A stretch of 64,000 nt of DNA from Paenibacillus daejeonensis DSM 15491 (GCF_000378385.1 NZ_KB899664.1:1-64000); one strand, 5' to 3'; shown: positions 1 through 11,773, counted from the first letter of the stretch. Made by a program: numbers and translations. Notes: generated by a model not told the origin, from the letters alone.

Positions 1-10
1 CACAGCCACG

Positions 11-127
11 TTTGGTGATGATGGCGAAGGGGAACCACGCGTTCCCATCCCGAACACGACCGTTAAGCCCTTCAGCGCCGATGGTACTTGGACCGCAGGG
101 TCCTGGAAGAGTAGGACGTCGCCAAGC
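11..127 (+). rRNA. rrf: 5S ribosomal RNA
   Basis: The stretch carries the typical Firmicutes 5S core, including GGAACCACGCGTTCCCATCC and the CCGAACACG loop, and its two ends (TTTGGTGA near the start, GTCGCCAAGC at the end) pair to close the molecule. Length is about 117 nt, normal for the family. It is presumably the last gene of an rRNA operon whose 16S and 23S genes lie to the left of the window. The exact 5' end is uncertain by a few bases. Confidence 0.95.
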
Positions 128-133
128 ACGATG

Positions 134-165
134 AACCCACGATCTGATGATTGTGGGTTTTTTGT
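134..165 (+). terminator. rRNA operon terminator
   Basis: AACCCAC and GTGGGTT form a stem around a short AT-rich loop, followed at once by a run of T. It sits 6 bases after the 5S gene, where an rRNA operon terminator is expected. Confidence 0.85.
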
Positions 166-173
166 TGCTGTAA

Positions 174-1398
174 TTGGGGTTAAGGATGTTCGATAACATC
201 CATGAAACCACGCCACTTCCACACCCGCTGCACCCCAGTCAACTCGCCCTGAAGCTGCAGGTCGCTCCAGATTCCCTGCGTTTTTACCCTAAGTGCGAAA
301 ATACAATTAGCATCTGCTACAAAGCAGAGCGATCCATCCTTAAGTGCAAAAATACAATTAACTCATCCCAAATTGGGATTTACTAGAAGGAAATGGAGCT
401 GCTAAGTGTATTTTTGCAACTAGGAGAAGAGAATATAGCCGATTAGTTTGAAATAGTGGTATTTTTGCAGTTAGTGCGTGGATTGGAGGTGGGAAGAGGG
501 GACGGGTGCACGTTTGGAGAAGAAGGATAGGGCGGGTGGCGATGTTAACTAACTAGAGGAGTGGTTAGGCCCCTCGGTTGTTTATAGCTGAGGAAGGAGT
601 TACGAAGTTTAGCCGGGCCATGAGCATCAAACGATGATCACCCCACCTACGTCCGCAAGCCCACAGCCAATAAACACGAAATTTCATACATATTGGAACG
701 ATTTTGGCCATAATGTCTCAAATAAGCTCGAAAAATCATATCTATTCGGGGAAAATCCGCTAAAAGGCCGAAATAAATGCGAAAAATCGTGTTTAGCCAT
801 AAACAACCCCCTCAACTATCCCAATACACCGCCTCTCACCAGCTTTCAGCATCATAAATCATTTCCAATCAAACTACTGCAACGCAACCCCTCCCCTCTC
901 CTCACGCATCAACAAAAACTGCACCTCACCACCAGAGCAGTATCAAATTGAAGAATCCAATATCCTTTACCATCACAAAGACAGCAGCCTCGCACGCCTG
1001 CCACTGTACAGCAGCCACAACGACAAAAGTACCTCTAAAGTCTCCTGTAATCTGGAGAAGTAGGCCCTTAAGGACAAAAATACAGCTAGTTCGTTGGAAT
1101 TTGGAAGGTTCTAGGATGATGTGGTGCATTTAAGTGTACATTTGTCGGTATCGACTCCATATTGAGCCAGATACGAGGATTAAGGTGTACTTTTGTCTGT
1201 ACGCAGCCAGCGCGCAGGTTTTGGGACCATGAAGGTAACGCATCAAACCCAATTCAATCTCAATCCCAACCTCAATCCGCAACCTGAATCTCATCCCCTT
1301 AAGCACCTGCACCTACCTTGTTGCTACTAGTATTGTCATAGTTGACGAATAAGCGGCGTTAGGATAGGTTTGAGATTAACAGACCAAGAGAGGAAGAG
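174..1398. other. Gene-free 1.2 kb stretch with short palindromic repeats
   Basis: No reading frame here has a convincing ribosome site, known domain or protein-like composition; the frames present are short and overlap on both strands. The visible content is about seven copies of a degenerate repeat of roughly 21 bases with arms like TTAAGTG and CACTTAA around an AT-rich core. Approximate positions are 289-311, 340-360, 401-423, 451-474, 1067-1091, 1128-1151 and 1178-1202. A second weaker theme (GCGAAAAATC-like words within 700-800) also repeats. I see no RNA gene or riboswitch. Confidence 0.6.
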
Positions 1399-2301
1399 GT
1401 GAGTGGTGTGAGACGCTTTCGCCCGTTGCAGGCCCCTGTCGTGCAGGGCACCCATACCGAGCCGGGATATCGCTATCGTGAATATGCGCCCCACCCGCAA
1501 TTGGCCGACATGGTTGCCTGTTACTGGTCGCTGGAGGTACTGCGCTCTTCTGATCAACCAGTGCTGCATCGGATTTTGCCTGATGGTTGTGTAGATATTA
1601 TTGTCAGCATGAACGGATTGTCGTCGAATCTGTTGGCGTTCACCGCTGGGTTAATGACCCATTACCGAACCATGCCGCTGGCGGAGCACTCCCTCACGTT
1701 GGGTATTCGGATGTATCTCGACGCGGTTCCGCAGGTGACAGGTTACCCGGTGGCCGCGTTCGGTGATGGCCGCGTCATGCTGGAGGAGCTGTGGAACCGG
1801 GCGGAAGCGTCTGCGTTAATGGATGAACTCACGGTTGCTACGCTTGATGCGGGTGTTGAGCCTGATCGTTCACCCTCACCGGCCTTTCTGATTCGGCAGA
1901 TGGAGACCTGGCTAATGCGCCGAGTGGCAAGGCAGGAATCCAAGACTAGCCGGGGAGGAGCAACAAGCCAACTGGTGCTGTCGGGTATGCGGATCATGTA
2001 TGAAAGCCGGGGGATGCTACCGATGCGGGAGCTTGCGGCGCAACTGGGCTGCAGCGAACGGACGCTGCGCCGGGTATTCAACGAGGAGTTGGGACTCGGA
2101 CCCAAAGGACTGTCCGGCGTTATTCGGTTCCAGAGCGTGCTTCGGCAGCTGCGGAGGGAAACCAGGATGACCGATGCCGCGTACAGCCACGGGCTCTACG
2201 ATCAGCCCCATCTGATTCACCTGTTCCAGCGTTATTATGGCATGGCCCCCGGAGCCATACTCTCTTCCCCGCGAACGCTGCGAGCGGAGCCGGAGGGATA
2301 A
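1399..2301 (+). CDS. AraC family transcriptional regulator
   Basis: A 300-residue DNA-binding regulator. The N-terminal part (about residues 20-130, with YREYAPHPQLADMVACYWSL near its start) resembles the ligand-sensing domain common in AraC regulators of Bacilli (DUF6597 type). The C-terminal 100 residues hold two helix-turn-helix motifs of the AraC/XylS family (LPMRELAAQLGCSERTLRRV, then a second ending in HLFQRYYGMAPG). The start is GTG with GAGGAAGAG close before it. It is followed 69 bases later by a protein of unknown role on the same strand, so the two could be co-transcribed. The inducer and targets cannot be read from sequence. Confidence 0.85.
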   Translation: MSGVRRFRPLQAPVVQGTHTEPGYRYREYAPHPQLADMVACYWSLEVLRSSDQPVLHRILPDGCVDIIVSMNGLSSNLLAFTAGLMTHYRTMPLAEHSLTLGIRMYLDAVPQVTGYPVAAFGDGRVMLEELWNRAEASALMDELTVATLDAGVEPDRSPSPAFLIRQMETWLMRRVARQESKTSRGGATSQLVLSGMRIMYESRGMLPMRELAAQLGCSERTLRRVFNEELGLGPKGLSGVIRFQSVLRQLRRETRMTDAAYSHGLYDQPHLIHLFQRYYGMAPGAILSSPRTLRAEPEG

Positions 2302-2370
2302 CGGATGGCCGTTTTTTACAAGACCGTAAGGCAGGAATGACGGATACTGGTCGTAAAGGAGAGATGATGC

Positions 2371-5075
<2,705 letters not shown>

Positions 5076-5091
5076 TAAAACGTTAGACCTC

Positions 5092-5135
5092 AGACAGGAA
5101 GGGGATTTCATTCCCCGATATTCCTGTCTGTTTTC
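5092..5135 (+). terminator. guaB terminator
   Basis: AGACAGGAA pairs with TTCCTGTCT, with an inner GGGG/CCCC hairpin, followed by GTTTTCTTG. It begins 17 bases after the guaB stop codon. Confidence 0.9.
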
Positions 5136-5219
5136 TTGTGTCTAGCTCTAACGCTCCCCGCTATTCTTGTGGTACAATGATAAACGGATTAAGTACAGGT
5201 AGAGAGGGAGAGGAGTGCT

Positions 5220-6539
5220 GTGGTAAACAGCCGGAAGGCGAGGCCCTGGAAGCAGGTATTGGCCGCTTTTATGGCCATCTGGATGACATTGCTGGCAACG
5301 GCAGCCCATGTAAACGCAGAAGTACAGTCAGCCAATGAATTGGGATTGCAAGTGAGGTCTGCTTTTCTGATGGATGTTGCGACCGGACAAGTATTGGTCG
5401 ATATCCAAGCGGATGAAGCCCTGCCCCCAGCCAGTATGTCGAAGATGATGACCGAGTATATCGTTTTGGAAGAGATAGCCAATGGTAACCTGCGTTGGGA
5501 CGAAGAGGTGACCGTCGGGGAGAATGCGGCGACCACGACCCGCCAAGGCTCCCATGTCTTTCTGGCGCAGGGTGACAAACATACAGTAGAAGAGTTGTTC
5601 ATTGCAATGGCTGTTGGTTCGGCCAATGACGCTTCGATTGCGCTTGCTGAGCGGGTGTCGGGCACAGAAGAAGCCTTTGCTCAGCGGATGAACGAGACAG
5701 CCAAGCGCTTGGGTCTTACAACCGCTCATTTCATCAATGCGACAGGATTGGGTCGTGATGACATGAGTGCTAAGTTCCAACCGGCGTCGATCAGTGGCGA
5801 GACTGTGATGTCAGCCCGCGACGCAGCGATGCTGGCCTACCACATCCTGAGCGAGCATGATGAGTTTTTGAAATATTCCAGTATTCCTTCCTATCAGTTC
5901 CGTGAGCGGGATCAAGAGCCTCTCATTAACTACAACTGGATGTTGGAGGGCAACAAGGACGTCCAAGCGTTCCGTCGTTATGCATACGAGGGACTGGATG
6001 GCATGAAGACCGGTCATACCCGGGCGGCAGGATACTGCTTCACCGGTACGGCCGAGAGAGACGGTATGCGTCTGATCGGCGTTGTCATGGGCGCAGACAG
6101 TCAGGGTGGACGCTTCCTGGAAACGGCCAAGCTGCTGGATTACGGCTTCAACAATTTTGAGATGAAGACGGTCGTTCAGCCGAAGAGTGTCGTGGAGACC
6201 GCCGAAACGGTCAAGGTCAAGAAGGGCGTCCAGACAAGTGTGCCGATTTTCACGCAGAATGATGTCAGCTTCCTGGTGAAGCGCAATGTTGAGCCGCAGA
6301 TCGAGCTGCTGGAGACAAGCCTGAAAGAGCCGGACGAGCTGGTGGCACCGTTGGAAGCAGCGACGGTCGTCGGTACGGCAACCTATCAGTATACTGATCC
6401 AGAAGGCGACACGGTACAGAAGACGGTCAATCTGGTAACGGATGAAGAAGTGAAAAAGGGCAGCTGGTGGCGGCTGATGTTCCGGGCAATCAAGGATTTC
6501 TTCGTTGATCTGTTCAACGGAATCGTCGGATTATTCTAG
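5220..6539 (+). CDS. dacA: D-alanyl-D-alanine carboxypeptidase (PBP5 type)
   Basis: Trims the terminal D-alanine from peptidoglycan pentapeptides outside the membrane. The 439-residue product starts with a signal peptide (MAIWMTLLATAAHVNA). It has the three penicillin-binding motifs: SMSK (Ser72 to Lys75, the active serine), SAN in the AVGSANDAS segment, and KTGHT. The C-terminal beta domain follows and the chain ends in an amphipathic tail (LMFRAIKDFFVDLFNGIVGLF) that anchors such enzymes to the membrane surface. Start is GTG with GGGAGAGG upstream; a TACAAT box at 5173 may be its -10. It lies between guaB and pdxST, an order seen in Bacillus relatives. Confidence 0.95.
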   Translation: MVNSRKARPWKQVLAAFMAIWMTLLATAAHVNAEVQSANELGLQVRSAFLMDVATGQVLVDIQADEALPPASMSKMMTEYIVLEEIANGNLRWDEEVTVGENAATTTRQGSHVFLAQGDKHTVEELFIAMAVGSANDASIALAERVSGTEEAFAQRMNETAKRLGLTTAHFINATGLGRDDMSAKFQPASISGETVMSARDAAMLAYHILSEHDEFLKYSSIPSYQFRERDQEPLINYNWMLEGNKDVQAFRRYAYEGLDGMKTGHTRAAGYCFTGTAERDGMRLIGVVMGADSQGGRFLETAKLLDYGFNNFEMKTVVQPKSVVETAETVKVKKGVQTSVPIFTQNDVSFLVKRNVEPQIELLETSLKEPDELVAPLEAATVVGTATYQYTDPEGDTVQKTVNLVTDEEVKKGSWWRLMFRAIKDFFVDLFNGIVGLF

Positions 6540-6621
6540 CTTAAGCGGTCCATTCATGGATTCATTTATTATAAAAGGTTAGATTAAGTACTATAAGCAC
6601 AGTCTAGGAGGAAGAAAAGCA

Positions 6622-7503
6622 ATGGAAACAGGTACTTCACGTGTAAAACGCGGCATGGCCGAAATGCAAAAAGGCGGCGTCATCATGGACGTTATGAACG
6701 CCGAGCAAGCTAAAATCGCTGAAGCGGCAGGTGCAACAGCCGTTATGGCGCTGGAGCGCGTGCCTTCCGATATCCGCGCAGCCGGCGGCGTTGCCCGTAT
6801 GGCTGACCCGACTGTAACTGAGCAAGTGCTTCAAGCCGTATCGATTCCGGTTATGGCGAAAGCCAGAATTGGCCATTTCGTTGAAGCCAAAGTACTGGAG
6901 TCGATGGGTGTGGACTACATCGATGAGAGTGAAGTGCTGACACCGGCTGACGAAGTCTTCCATATCGACAAGACCGGCTTCACGGTACCATTCGTTTGCG
7001 GTGCCAAGGACCTGGGCGAAGCCCTCCGCCGGATCGGCGAGGGTGCCTCGATGCTGCGGACCAAAGGCGAGCCAGGAACTGGAAACATCGTCGAAGCGGT
7101 ACGCCACCTGCGTTTGATCAACGGTCAAATCCGTAAAATTCAGAACCTGTCCAAGGACGAGCTCTACCATGAGGCAAAAACACTTGGCGTTGCTTACGAT
7201 CTGCTGTTGGCTGTTCACGAGAGTGGCAAGCTGCCAGTCGTTAACTTTGCCGCTGGTGGCGTAGCTACGCCTTCGGATGCTGCCTTGATGATGCATCTGG
7301 GCGCAGACGGCGTATTCGTTGGCTCGGGTATTTTCAAGTCCGACAGCCCGGAGAAATTCGCACGCGCCATCGTAGAAGCAACGACTCACTATGAAGACTA
7401 CAAGCTCATCGCCGAAGTATCCAAGAACCTGGGTACGCCGATGAAGGGTATCGAGATCTCCAAGCTGGTCGGCTCCGACCGGATGCAAGACCGCAGCTTG
7501 TAA
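6622..7503 (+). CDS. pdxS: Pyridoxal 5'-phosphate synthase, PdxS subunit
   Basis: Makes pyridoxal phosphate from ribose 5-phosphate, glyceraldehyde 3-phosphate and ammonia delivered by PdxT. At 293 residues the protein is full length for this highly conserved TIM barrel. Visible features are [17 protein letters not shown] near the N-terminus, the substrate lysine in VMAKARIGH (Lys80), and the phosphate-binding [13 protein letters not shown] and [12 protein letters not shown] segments. The ribosome site is AGGAGGAAG. pdxT follows 38 bases later, so the two form the usual PdxST operon and complex. Confidence 0.98.
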   Translation: METGTSRVKRGMAEMQKGGVIMDVMNAEQAKIAEAAGATAVMALERVPSDIRAAGGVARMADPTVTEQVLQAVSIPVMAKARIGHFVEAKVLESMGVDYIDESEVLTPADEVFHIDKTGFTVPFVCGAKDLGEALRRIGEGASMLRTKGEPGTGNIVEAVRHLRLINGQIRKIQNLSKDELYHEAKTLGVAYDLLLAVHESGKLPVVNFAAGGVATPSDAALMMHLGADGVFVGSGIFKSDSPEKFARAIVEATTHYEDYKLIAEVSKNLGTPMKGIEISKLVGSDRMQDRSL

Positions 7504-7541
7504 TCGCTGATTCATCAGCAAGTGAAGAAAGAAGGATTCGC

Positions 7542-8117
7542 ATGAAGATAGGTGTACTGGCGCTGCAAGGCGCCGTGGCTGAGCATATGAAGAGCATCAC
7601 GCTGGCCGGCGGCGAGCCGGTCGCTATCAAGCGGACGGAGCAACTGCAGGAGCTGCACGGATTAATCATCCCCGGCGGGGAGAGCACCGTTATCGGCCGG
7701 CTGATGCGCAAGTATGAGTTCATCGATGCGCTGCGCGACTTCTCTGCCCAAGGCAAGCCGATGTTCGGCACCTGCGCCGGCATGATCGTATTGGCCGAGA
7801 GGATTGAAGGCCAGGATGACGCGCATCTGAGGCTCATGGATATGACGGTAGCGCGTAATGCCTTCGGTCGTCAGCGCGAGAGCTTCGAGACGGATCTGGA
7901 CGTCAAGGGCGTCGACGAGGCGGTTCGTGCGGTGTTTATCCGAGCACCTCTCGTTACTGAGGTCGGATCCGAGGTCGACGTGCTGTCGACGTACAAGGAC
8001 GAGATTGTCATGGCACGGCAAGGCCATCTACTGGCGTGTTCGTATCATCCAGAGCTGACGCATGACTACCGGATGCATAGCTACTTCTTGGATATGGCCA
8101 GAGAAGCGCAAGTCTAG
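7542..8117 (+). CDS. pdxT: Pyridoxal 5'-phosphate synthase, glutaminase subunit PdxT
   Basis: Class I glutamine amidotransferase that hydrolyses glutamine and channels ammonia to PdxS. The 191-residue product shows the family marks: the IIPGGEST oxyanion segment, the nucleophile cysteine in FGTCAGMI, and the His-Glu pair in SYHPELTHD near the C-terminus. Start ATG follows GAAAGAAGG. It is the second gene of the pdxST operon; serS follows 61 bases later and could be read from the same transcript, since no terminator is visible between them. Confidence 0.97.
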   Translation: MKIGVLALQGAVAEHMKSITLAGGEPVAIKRTEQLQELHGLIIPGGESTVIGRLMRKYEFIDALRDFSAQGKPMFGTCAGMIVLAERIEGQDDAHLRLMDMTVARNAFGRQRESFETDLDVKGVDEAVRAVFIRAPLVTEVGSEVDVLSTYKDEIVMARQGHLLACSYHPELTHDYRMHSYFLDMAREAQV

Positions 8118-8178
8118 ACTGAATAGCTCCCTATAGCATGAACAGAAACAAAGGTTGCAGAGAGGATGACTTCCACTC

Positions 8179-9462
8179 GTGTTAGATATCAAACGACTCA
8201 GAGCGGACTTCTCCGGCGTACAGGAAACCCTGGTCAAACGAGGCGGTACAGCCGCTGATGTCTTGGCCGGGTTCACTGACCTGGACACGAAGCGCCGTGA
8301 TATGCTGCAAGAAACCGAGCAGCTGAAAAGCCGCCGCAATACGGTATCGCAGGAGGTCGCCAAGCTCAAAAAATCGGGCGGCGATGCAGATGCGCTTATC
8401 CTGGAGATGCGCGAAGTAGGCGATCGGATCAAGGCACTAGATGAAGAGATCCGTGGATTGGAAGTGCAGATCGACGAACTGATGTTGTCCGTGCCCAACC
8501 TGCCGCATGAAAGCGTACCGGTGGGAAGCTCGGAAGAGGACAATGTTGAGATTCGCCGGGTCGGCGAGCCGCGGACCTTCGAATTCGAGCCCAAAGCACA
8601 TTGGGATATCGCCCAAGGGCTGGGGATCCTCGATTTTGAAGCAGCAGGTAAAGTAACGGGATCGCGCTTCGTCTTCTACAAAGGCTTGGGCGCACGTCTG
8701 GAGCGGGCCCTCATTAACTTCATGATGGACCTGCACAGCGACCGTCACGGTTATGAGGAGCTGTTGCCGCCACAAATCGTAAATCGCGACAGCCTGGTAG
8801 GCACAGGTCAGCTGCCCAAGTTTGAAGAGGACCTCTTCAAGCTGGCGGATACCGAGTATTACATGATTCCTACCGCTGAGGTGCCGGTCACCAATATTCA
8901 CCGTGATGAAATCCTGTCCGGGGAAGAGCTGCCGAAGCACTATGTCGCTTATTCCGCTTGTTTTCGCTCCGAAGCGGGTTCAGCGGGCCGCGACACGCGG
9001 GGCTTGATCCGTCAGCATCAGTTCAACAAAGTCGAGCTAATCAAGGTCGTCAAGCCGGAGGATTCCTACCGCGAGCTTGAGGCGATGACGGCGGACGCCG
9101 AGCGCGTACTGCAGCTGTTGGGGCTGCCTTACCGCGTGCTGACATTGTGTACCGGTGACATGGGCTTTACCGCTGCCAAGACCTACGATCTTGAGGTTTG
9201 GCTGCCAGAGAGCGGGATGTACCGCGAGATTTCATCTTGCTCCAACTGTGAGGACTTCCAGGCTCGTCGAGCAGCGATTCGCTATCGCTCCGAGCCTAAG
9301 GCCAAGCCGGAGTTTGTGCATACGCTGAATGGGTCCGGCCTTGCCGTCGGACGTACGGTTGCAGCCATTCTGGAGAATGGCCAGCAGGCAGACGGCTCGG
9401 TGATCATTCCTGAGGCACTGCGTCCGTATATGGGCAACCTGGAGTCCATCCAGGCCCGTTAG
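8179..9462 (+). CDS. serS: Seryl-tRNA synthetase
   Basis: Charges tRNA-Ser with serine in the cytoplasm. The 427-residue protein has the two-helix coiled-coil arm that grips the long variable arm of tRNA-Ser (about residues 30-100, rich in Lys/Glu and heptads), then a class II core with motif 2 ([20 protein letters not shown]) and motif 3 ([17 protein letters not shown]). GTG start, preceded by a weak AGAGGATGA site. There is no T-box leader: only 61 bases separate it from pdxT. A tRNA-Ser gene lies 1.2 kb downstream. Confidence 0.97.
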   Translation: MLDIKRLRADFSGVQETLVKRGGTAADVLAGFTDLDTKRRDMLQETEQLKSRRNTVSQEVAKLKKSGGDADALILEMREVGDRIKALDEEIRGLEVQIDELMLSVPNLPHESVPVGSSEEDNVEIRRVGEPRTFEFEPKAHWDIAQGLGILDFEAAGKVTGSRFVFYKGLGARLERALINFMMDLHSDRHGYEELLPPQIVNRDSLVGTGQLPKFEEDLFKLADTEYYMIPTAEVPVTNIHRDEILSGEELPKHYVAYSACFRSEAGSAGRDTRGLIRQHQFNKVELIKVVKPEDSYRELEAMTADAERVLQLLGLPYRVLTLCTGDMGFTAAKTYDLEVWLPESGMYREISSCSNCEDFQARRAAIRYRSEPKAKPEFVHTLNGSGLAVGRTVAAILENGQQADGSVIIPEALRPYMGNLESIQAR

Positions 9463-9470
9463 ACGCGGGT

Positions 9471-9511
9471 AGAGCCACTGTACGCCTTGTGCGTACGGTG
9501 GCTCTTTTTTT
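9471..9511 (+). terminator. serS terminator
   Basis: AGAGCCACTGTACGC pairs with GCGTACGGTGGCTCT across a 5-base loop and is followed by seven T. It begins a few bases after the serS stop codon. Confidence 0.95.
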
Positions 9512-9539
9512 GCCTTGGACAGATGTCATAGATTAGTCA

Positions 9540-9568
9540 TTGACAAAGTGCTGGCCGAGCTATATATT
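9540..9568 (+). promoter_or_regulatory. Promoter of the iron-binding lipoprotein gene
   Basis: TTGACA (9540-9545), 17-base spacer, TATATT (9563-9568). The Fur box begins 12 bases after the -10 box, so bound Fur would cover the transcription start. Confidence 0.8.
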
Positions 9569-9579
9569 TACATTGATTG

Positions 9580-9594
9580 TGATAATCATTATCA
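9580..9594 (+). promoter_or_regulatory. Fur box
   Basis: TGATAATCATTATCA is a perfect 7-1-7 inverted repeat that equals the Bacillus Fur core. It lies between the promoter and the start of the siderophore-binding protein, predicting repression in iron-replete cells. Confidence 0.9.
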
Positions 9595-9624
9595 TACCAT
9601 ATGACAGATGAGGGGTTTTCTATC

Positions 9625-10596
9625 ATGAAGAAAGTGGTTTATTTTGCAGGTCTATTCCTGCTTATTATGCTGTTGGCTGCTTGTGGCAGCAATACGAACA
9701 ATGAAGAATCCGTACCTGCCGCACCCAACACAGGCAGCGGGACTGAAGCGCCTGACACGAATGAAGAAGCGGCAACGGAGGGCGACACGATTACCTACCA
9801 ATCGGAGACAGGCCCTGTTGAAATTCCGGCTAACCCACAGCGGATTGTTGCGCTGACGAATGCGCCTAATGTCCTATCCCTCGAAGGCCACGTCGTAGGG
9901 GTGGATCAGTGGACTCAAGCCAATCCGTTGTTCACTGAGCGCTTGGAAGGCGTGAAGGTTGTATCTGAAGCAGACTTCGAAGAGATTCTGGATCTGGATC
10001 CGGATCTAATCATTGCGGGCTCCCATATGGAGACGATTGCAGAGTTAGAAAAAATCGCGCCGACCGTGGTTTACACATGGGGCAAGCTGGACTACCTTGA
10101 GCAGCAGCTAGAGATCGGCAAATTGTTGAACAAAGAGCAAGAAACACAGGAGTGGATCGATGATTTCACTGCACGTGCCGCGGCAGTCGGTGAAGAGGTC
10201 AAAGGCGAATTTGGAGAAGATGTCAGTGTATCGGTCTTCGAGACAGACAGCAAAAACTTCTCTGTCTTTGGCGCGAATTGGGCGCGTGGAACCGAGATTT
10301 TGTATCAGGCGATGGGTCTGAGCATGCCAGAGAAAGCCCGGACAGATACGCTTGATGTGGGCTATTATAATTTGTCTCTGGAAGTCATCCCGGATTATGC
10401 GGGAGATTTCATTATCCTCAGCCGTCCAGCAGCCAGCGAAACCAGCTATATGGATACAGAAGTATGGAAGAGCATTCCTGCTGTGCAAAATGACCGTGTT
10501 ATTACAATCGACTTGGAAGCTTCCACTTACAGCGATCCGATCTCTCTGGAGACCATGTTGGGCACCTTCCAAGAAGGGATGCTGGGAAGTCAGTAG
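9625..10596 (+). CDS. Iron-siderophore ABC transporter substrate-binding lipoprotein
   Basis: Captures a ferric siderophore at the outer face of the membrane and hands it to an ABC permease. The 323-residue product starts with a lipoprotein signal (LLIMLLAACG, lipid-modified Cys20), then a low-complexity linker, then a FecB/BtuF-type domain: NPQRIVALTNAPNVLSL at its start, DLDPDLIIAG and AAVQNDRVITID-like segments later. ATG at 9625 is preferred to the in-frame ATG at 9601 because GAGGGG lies between them. Fur control is visible upstream. No permease or ATPase gene is next to it, so its partners must be encoded elsewhere. Confidence 0.9.
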   Translation: MKKVVYFAGLFLLIMLLAACGSNTNNEESVPAAPNTGSGTEAPDTNEEAATEGDTITYQSETGPVEIPANPQRIVALTNAPNVLSLEGHVVGVDQWTQANPLFTERLEGVKVVSEADFEEILDLDPDLIIAGSHMETIAELEKIAPTVVYTWGKLDYLEQQLEIGKLLNKEQETQEWIDDFTARAAAVGEEVKGEFGEDVSVSVFETDSKNFSVFGANWARGTEILYQAMGLSMPEKARTDTLDVGYYNLSLEVIPDYAGDFIILSRPAASETSYMDTEVWKSIPAVQNDRVITIDLEASTYSDPISLETMLGTFQEGMLGSQ

Positions 10597-10688
10597 CATC
10601 TGCTGTCAGCGTATCCAAGATAAAGAGCTTGTTTTGCCTTGAGCCATATGGTAAAATACATTCTGTTACGTGATTTGTTATAGAATGA

Positions 10689-10777
10689 GGAGAGATACCG
10701 AAGCGGTCATAACGGGGCGGTCTTGAAAACCGTTAGGGTGCAAGCCCACGTGGGTTCGAATCCCACTCTCTCCGCCA
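10689..10777 (+). tRNA. tRNA-Ser (anticodon TGA)
   Basis: Acceptor strands GGAGAGA and TCTCTCC pair. The anticodon loop reads CTTGAAA, giving anticodon TGA. A long variable arm and the T-loop GGTTCGAATCC follow, and the 3' CCA is encoded. Length and class II shape fit tRNA-Ser. Confidence 0.97.
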
Positions 10778-10800
10778 CTTTATCTAACCAACGCGACTAA

Positions 10801-10831
10801 ACTGCCGAGCTTTTCTCGGCGGTTTTTTTAT
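10801..10831 (+). terminator. tRNA-Ser terminator
   Basis: ACTGCCGAG pairs with CTCGGCGGT around a TTTT-containing loop and is followed by a run of T. Confidence 0.9.
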
Positions 10832-10906
10832 TGTTCTCGGGAAGGGAAACGCCGCATAAAAAGAGCTGCCGTATGCCATAGTAACCTCATGGAGGTGGCA
10901 AAGCCC

Positions 10907-11254
10907 ATGAGTAAGAAAGATGAGCTGCAGCTAGATCAGCAGCGGTTGGTCGAAGCATGGCAAACCACGCTGCCGGAGCGGATCAAGCATGGTGACCATG
11001 CGGACGTGAAGGCGGATGAGGCAGATGCCCGAAGTATCCGGGTTACGATCCGGACGGCAGGCCACCAGGAATATGACTTCGACTTCCTCGTTACTTATGT
11101 AGATAGCCGGGAGGTTCATGTCAGTCTGGTCGATGTCGAGAAAGCAGGCGTGTCCGTTGACGAACGGACCGACACCATTCAACAGTTGATCCAGGATTAT
11201 AAGCGTCACCTGCATGAGTGCGCACAGGCGCTTCATCATCTCACGCATGCTTGA
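10907..11254 (+). CDS. Small unknown acidic protein
   Basis: A 115-residue soluble protein (starts MSKKDELQLDQQRLVEAW) that I do not recognise. It is rich in Asp, Glu and His, and predicted to be mixed alpha/beta: a middle section with alternating hydrophobic residues (RSIRVTIRTAGHQEYDFDFLVTY) and a helical C-terminus (TIQQLIQDYKRHLHECAQAL). ATG at 10907 is chosen over 10889 because GGAGGTGG lies between them. It heads a run of three short same-strand genes, the last of which looks like a spore protein. Confidence 0.7.
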   Translation: MSKKDELQLDQQRLVEAWQTTLPERIKHGDHADVKADEADARSIRVTIRTAGHQEYDFDFLVTYVDSREVHVSLVDVEKAGVSVDERTDTIQQLIQDYKRHLHECAQALHHLTHA

Positions 11255-11269
11255 TTGGAGGGATTGAAG

Positions 11270-11443
11270 ATGACTCACAAAGCGAAGCCAGACGAGAACC
11301 TGGAAGGTGTAGCAGCCGATCTGGCGCAGACCCCAGTCAATGGCCACCAGGCGCAGCAATTGCAACAGGACAAGAATGACCGCCGTCATCAGGACGCGCT
11401 GAATCATGATGAACCCACGGACTTGGAGCATCAGCGCAGCTAG
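11270..11443 (+). CDS. Small unknown hydrophilic protein
   Basis: A 57-residue protein starting MTHKAKPDENLEGVAADLAQ, extremely polar (Gln, Asp, Asn, His rich) with no hydrophobic core, so likely disordered. It has TTGGAGGG ahead of ATG. It sits 15 bases after the preceding gene and 27 bases before an SspP-like gene, which suggests one transcript. Composition resembles minor small acid-soluble spore proteins, but I cannot name a family. Confidence 0.6.
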   Translation: MTHKAKPDENLEGVAADLAQTPVNGHQAQQLQQDKNDRRHQDALNHDEPTDLEHQRS

Positions 11444-11470
11444 TCATCCCTTCAGAGGAGGCCCATATCG

Positions 11471-11617
11471 ATGAGTAAGCCGAAGAGCCAGCCCGTACCG
11501 GAGGCGACACCACAGCAGCACAAGGAGCCCCGTCGCAATCGTCAGCAAGAGCCGAATTCAGGCTCCAAAGACACCAAGCAAGCCAACCATGTGGACCATC
11601 ATAATCCGCAAGGATAA
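11471..11617 (+). CDS. sspP: Probable small acid-soluble spore protein P
   Basis: A 48-residue product, MSKPKSQPVPEATPQQHKEP onward, with QEPNSGSKDTKQANHVDHHN near the C-terminus. B. subtilis SspP is also about 48 residues and has a QPEPLSGSKKVKNRNH block, so this central Q-EP-SGSK-NH pattern fits. Such proteins are made in the forespore and packed in the core. GGAGG lies 12 bases before ATG. A strong terminator follows, making this the last gene of a three-gene unit. The assignment rests on a short motif, from memory of the family. Confidence 0.6.
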   Translation: MSKPKSQPVPEATPQQHKEPRRNRQQEPNSGSKDTKQANHVDHHNPQG

Positions 11618-11637
11618 TCAATCTCGTGGCTAAGAGA

Positions 11638-11685
11638 ACTCCCATAAATTGAGACAGCTCGTCTCAATTTATGGGAGTTTTTTAA
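11638..11685 (+). terminator. Terminator after the small spore-type genes
   Basis: A 19-base perfect stem (AACTCCCATAAATTGAGAC with its complement) around a 5-base loop, followed by six T. Confidence 0.95.
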
Positions 11686-11773
11686 TGTTACAGTTCTTTC
11701 CTGTCTGGGTAAGTTGTAATAGAATGGGTATGTTGTGCGTCAGAAACTTACAGAGAAAGAGGAGGGATACCAT

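Noticed and set aside
634-951. A 105-codon frame in the gene-free stretch after the 5S rRNA
   Set aside because: The product is rich in Pro, Asn and Thr with no motif, no ribosome site precedes it, and the same DNA contains short non-coding repeats.
6637-7521. Long minus-strand frame opposite pdxS, and a similar one opposite guaB (4329-5111)
   Set aside because: Both mirror strongly conserved plus-strand genes and show no domain; they are shadows caused by codon bias.
8118-8178. Possible T-box leader before serS
   Set aside because: Only 61 bases are available and neither the T-box sequence nor a specifier stem is present.
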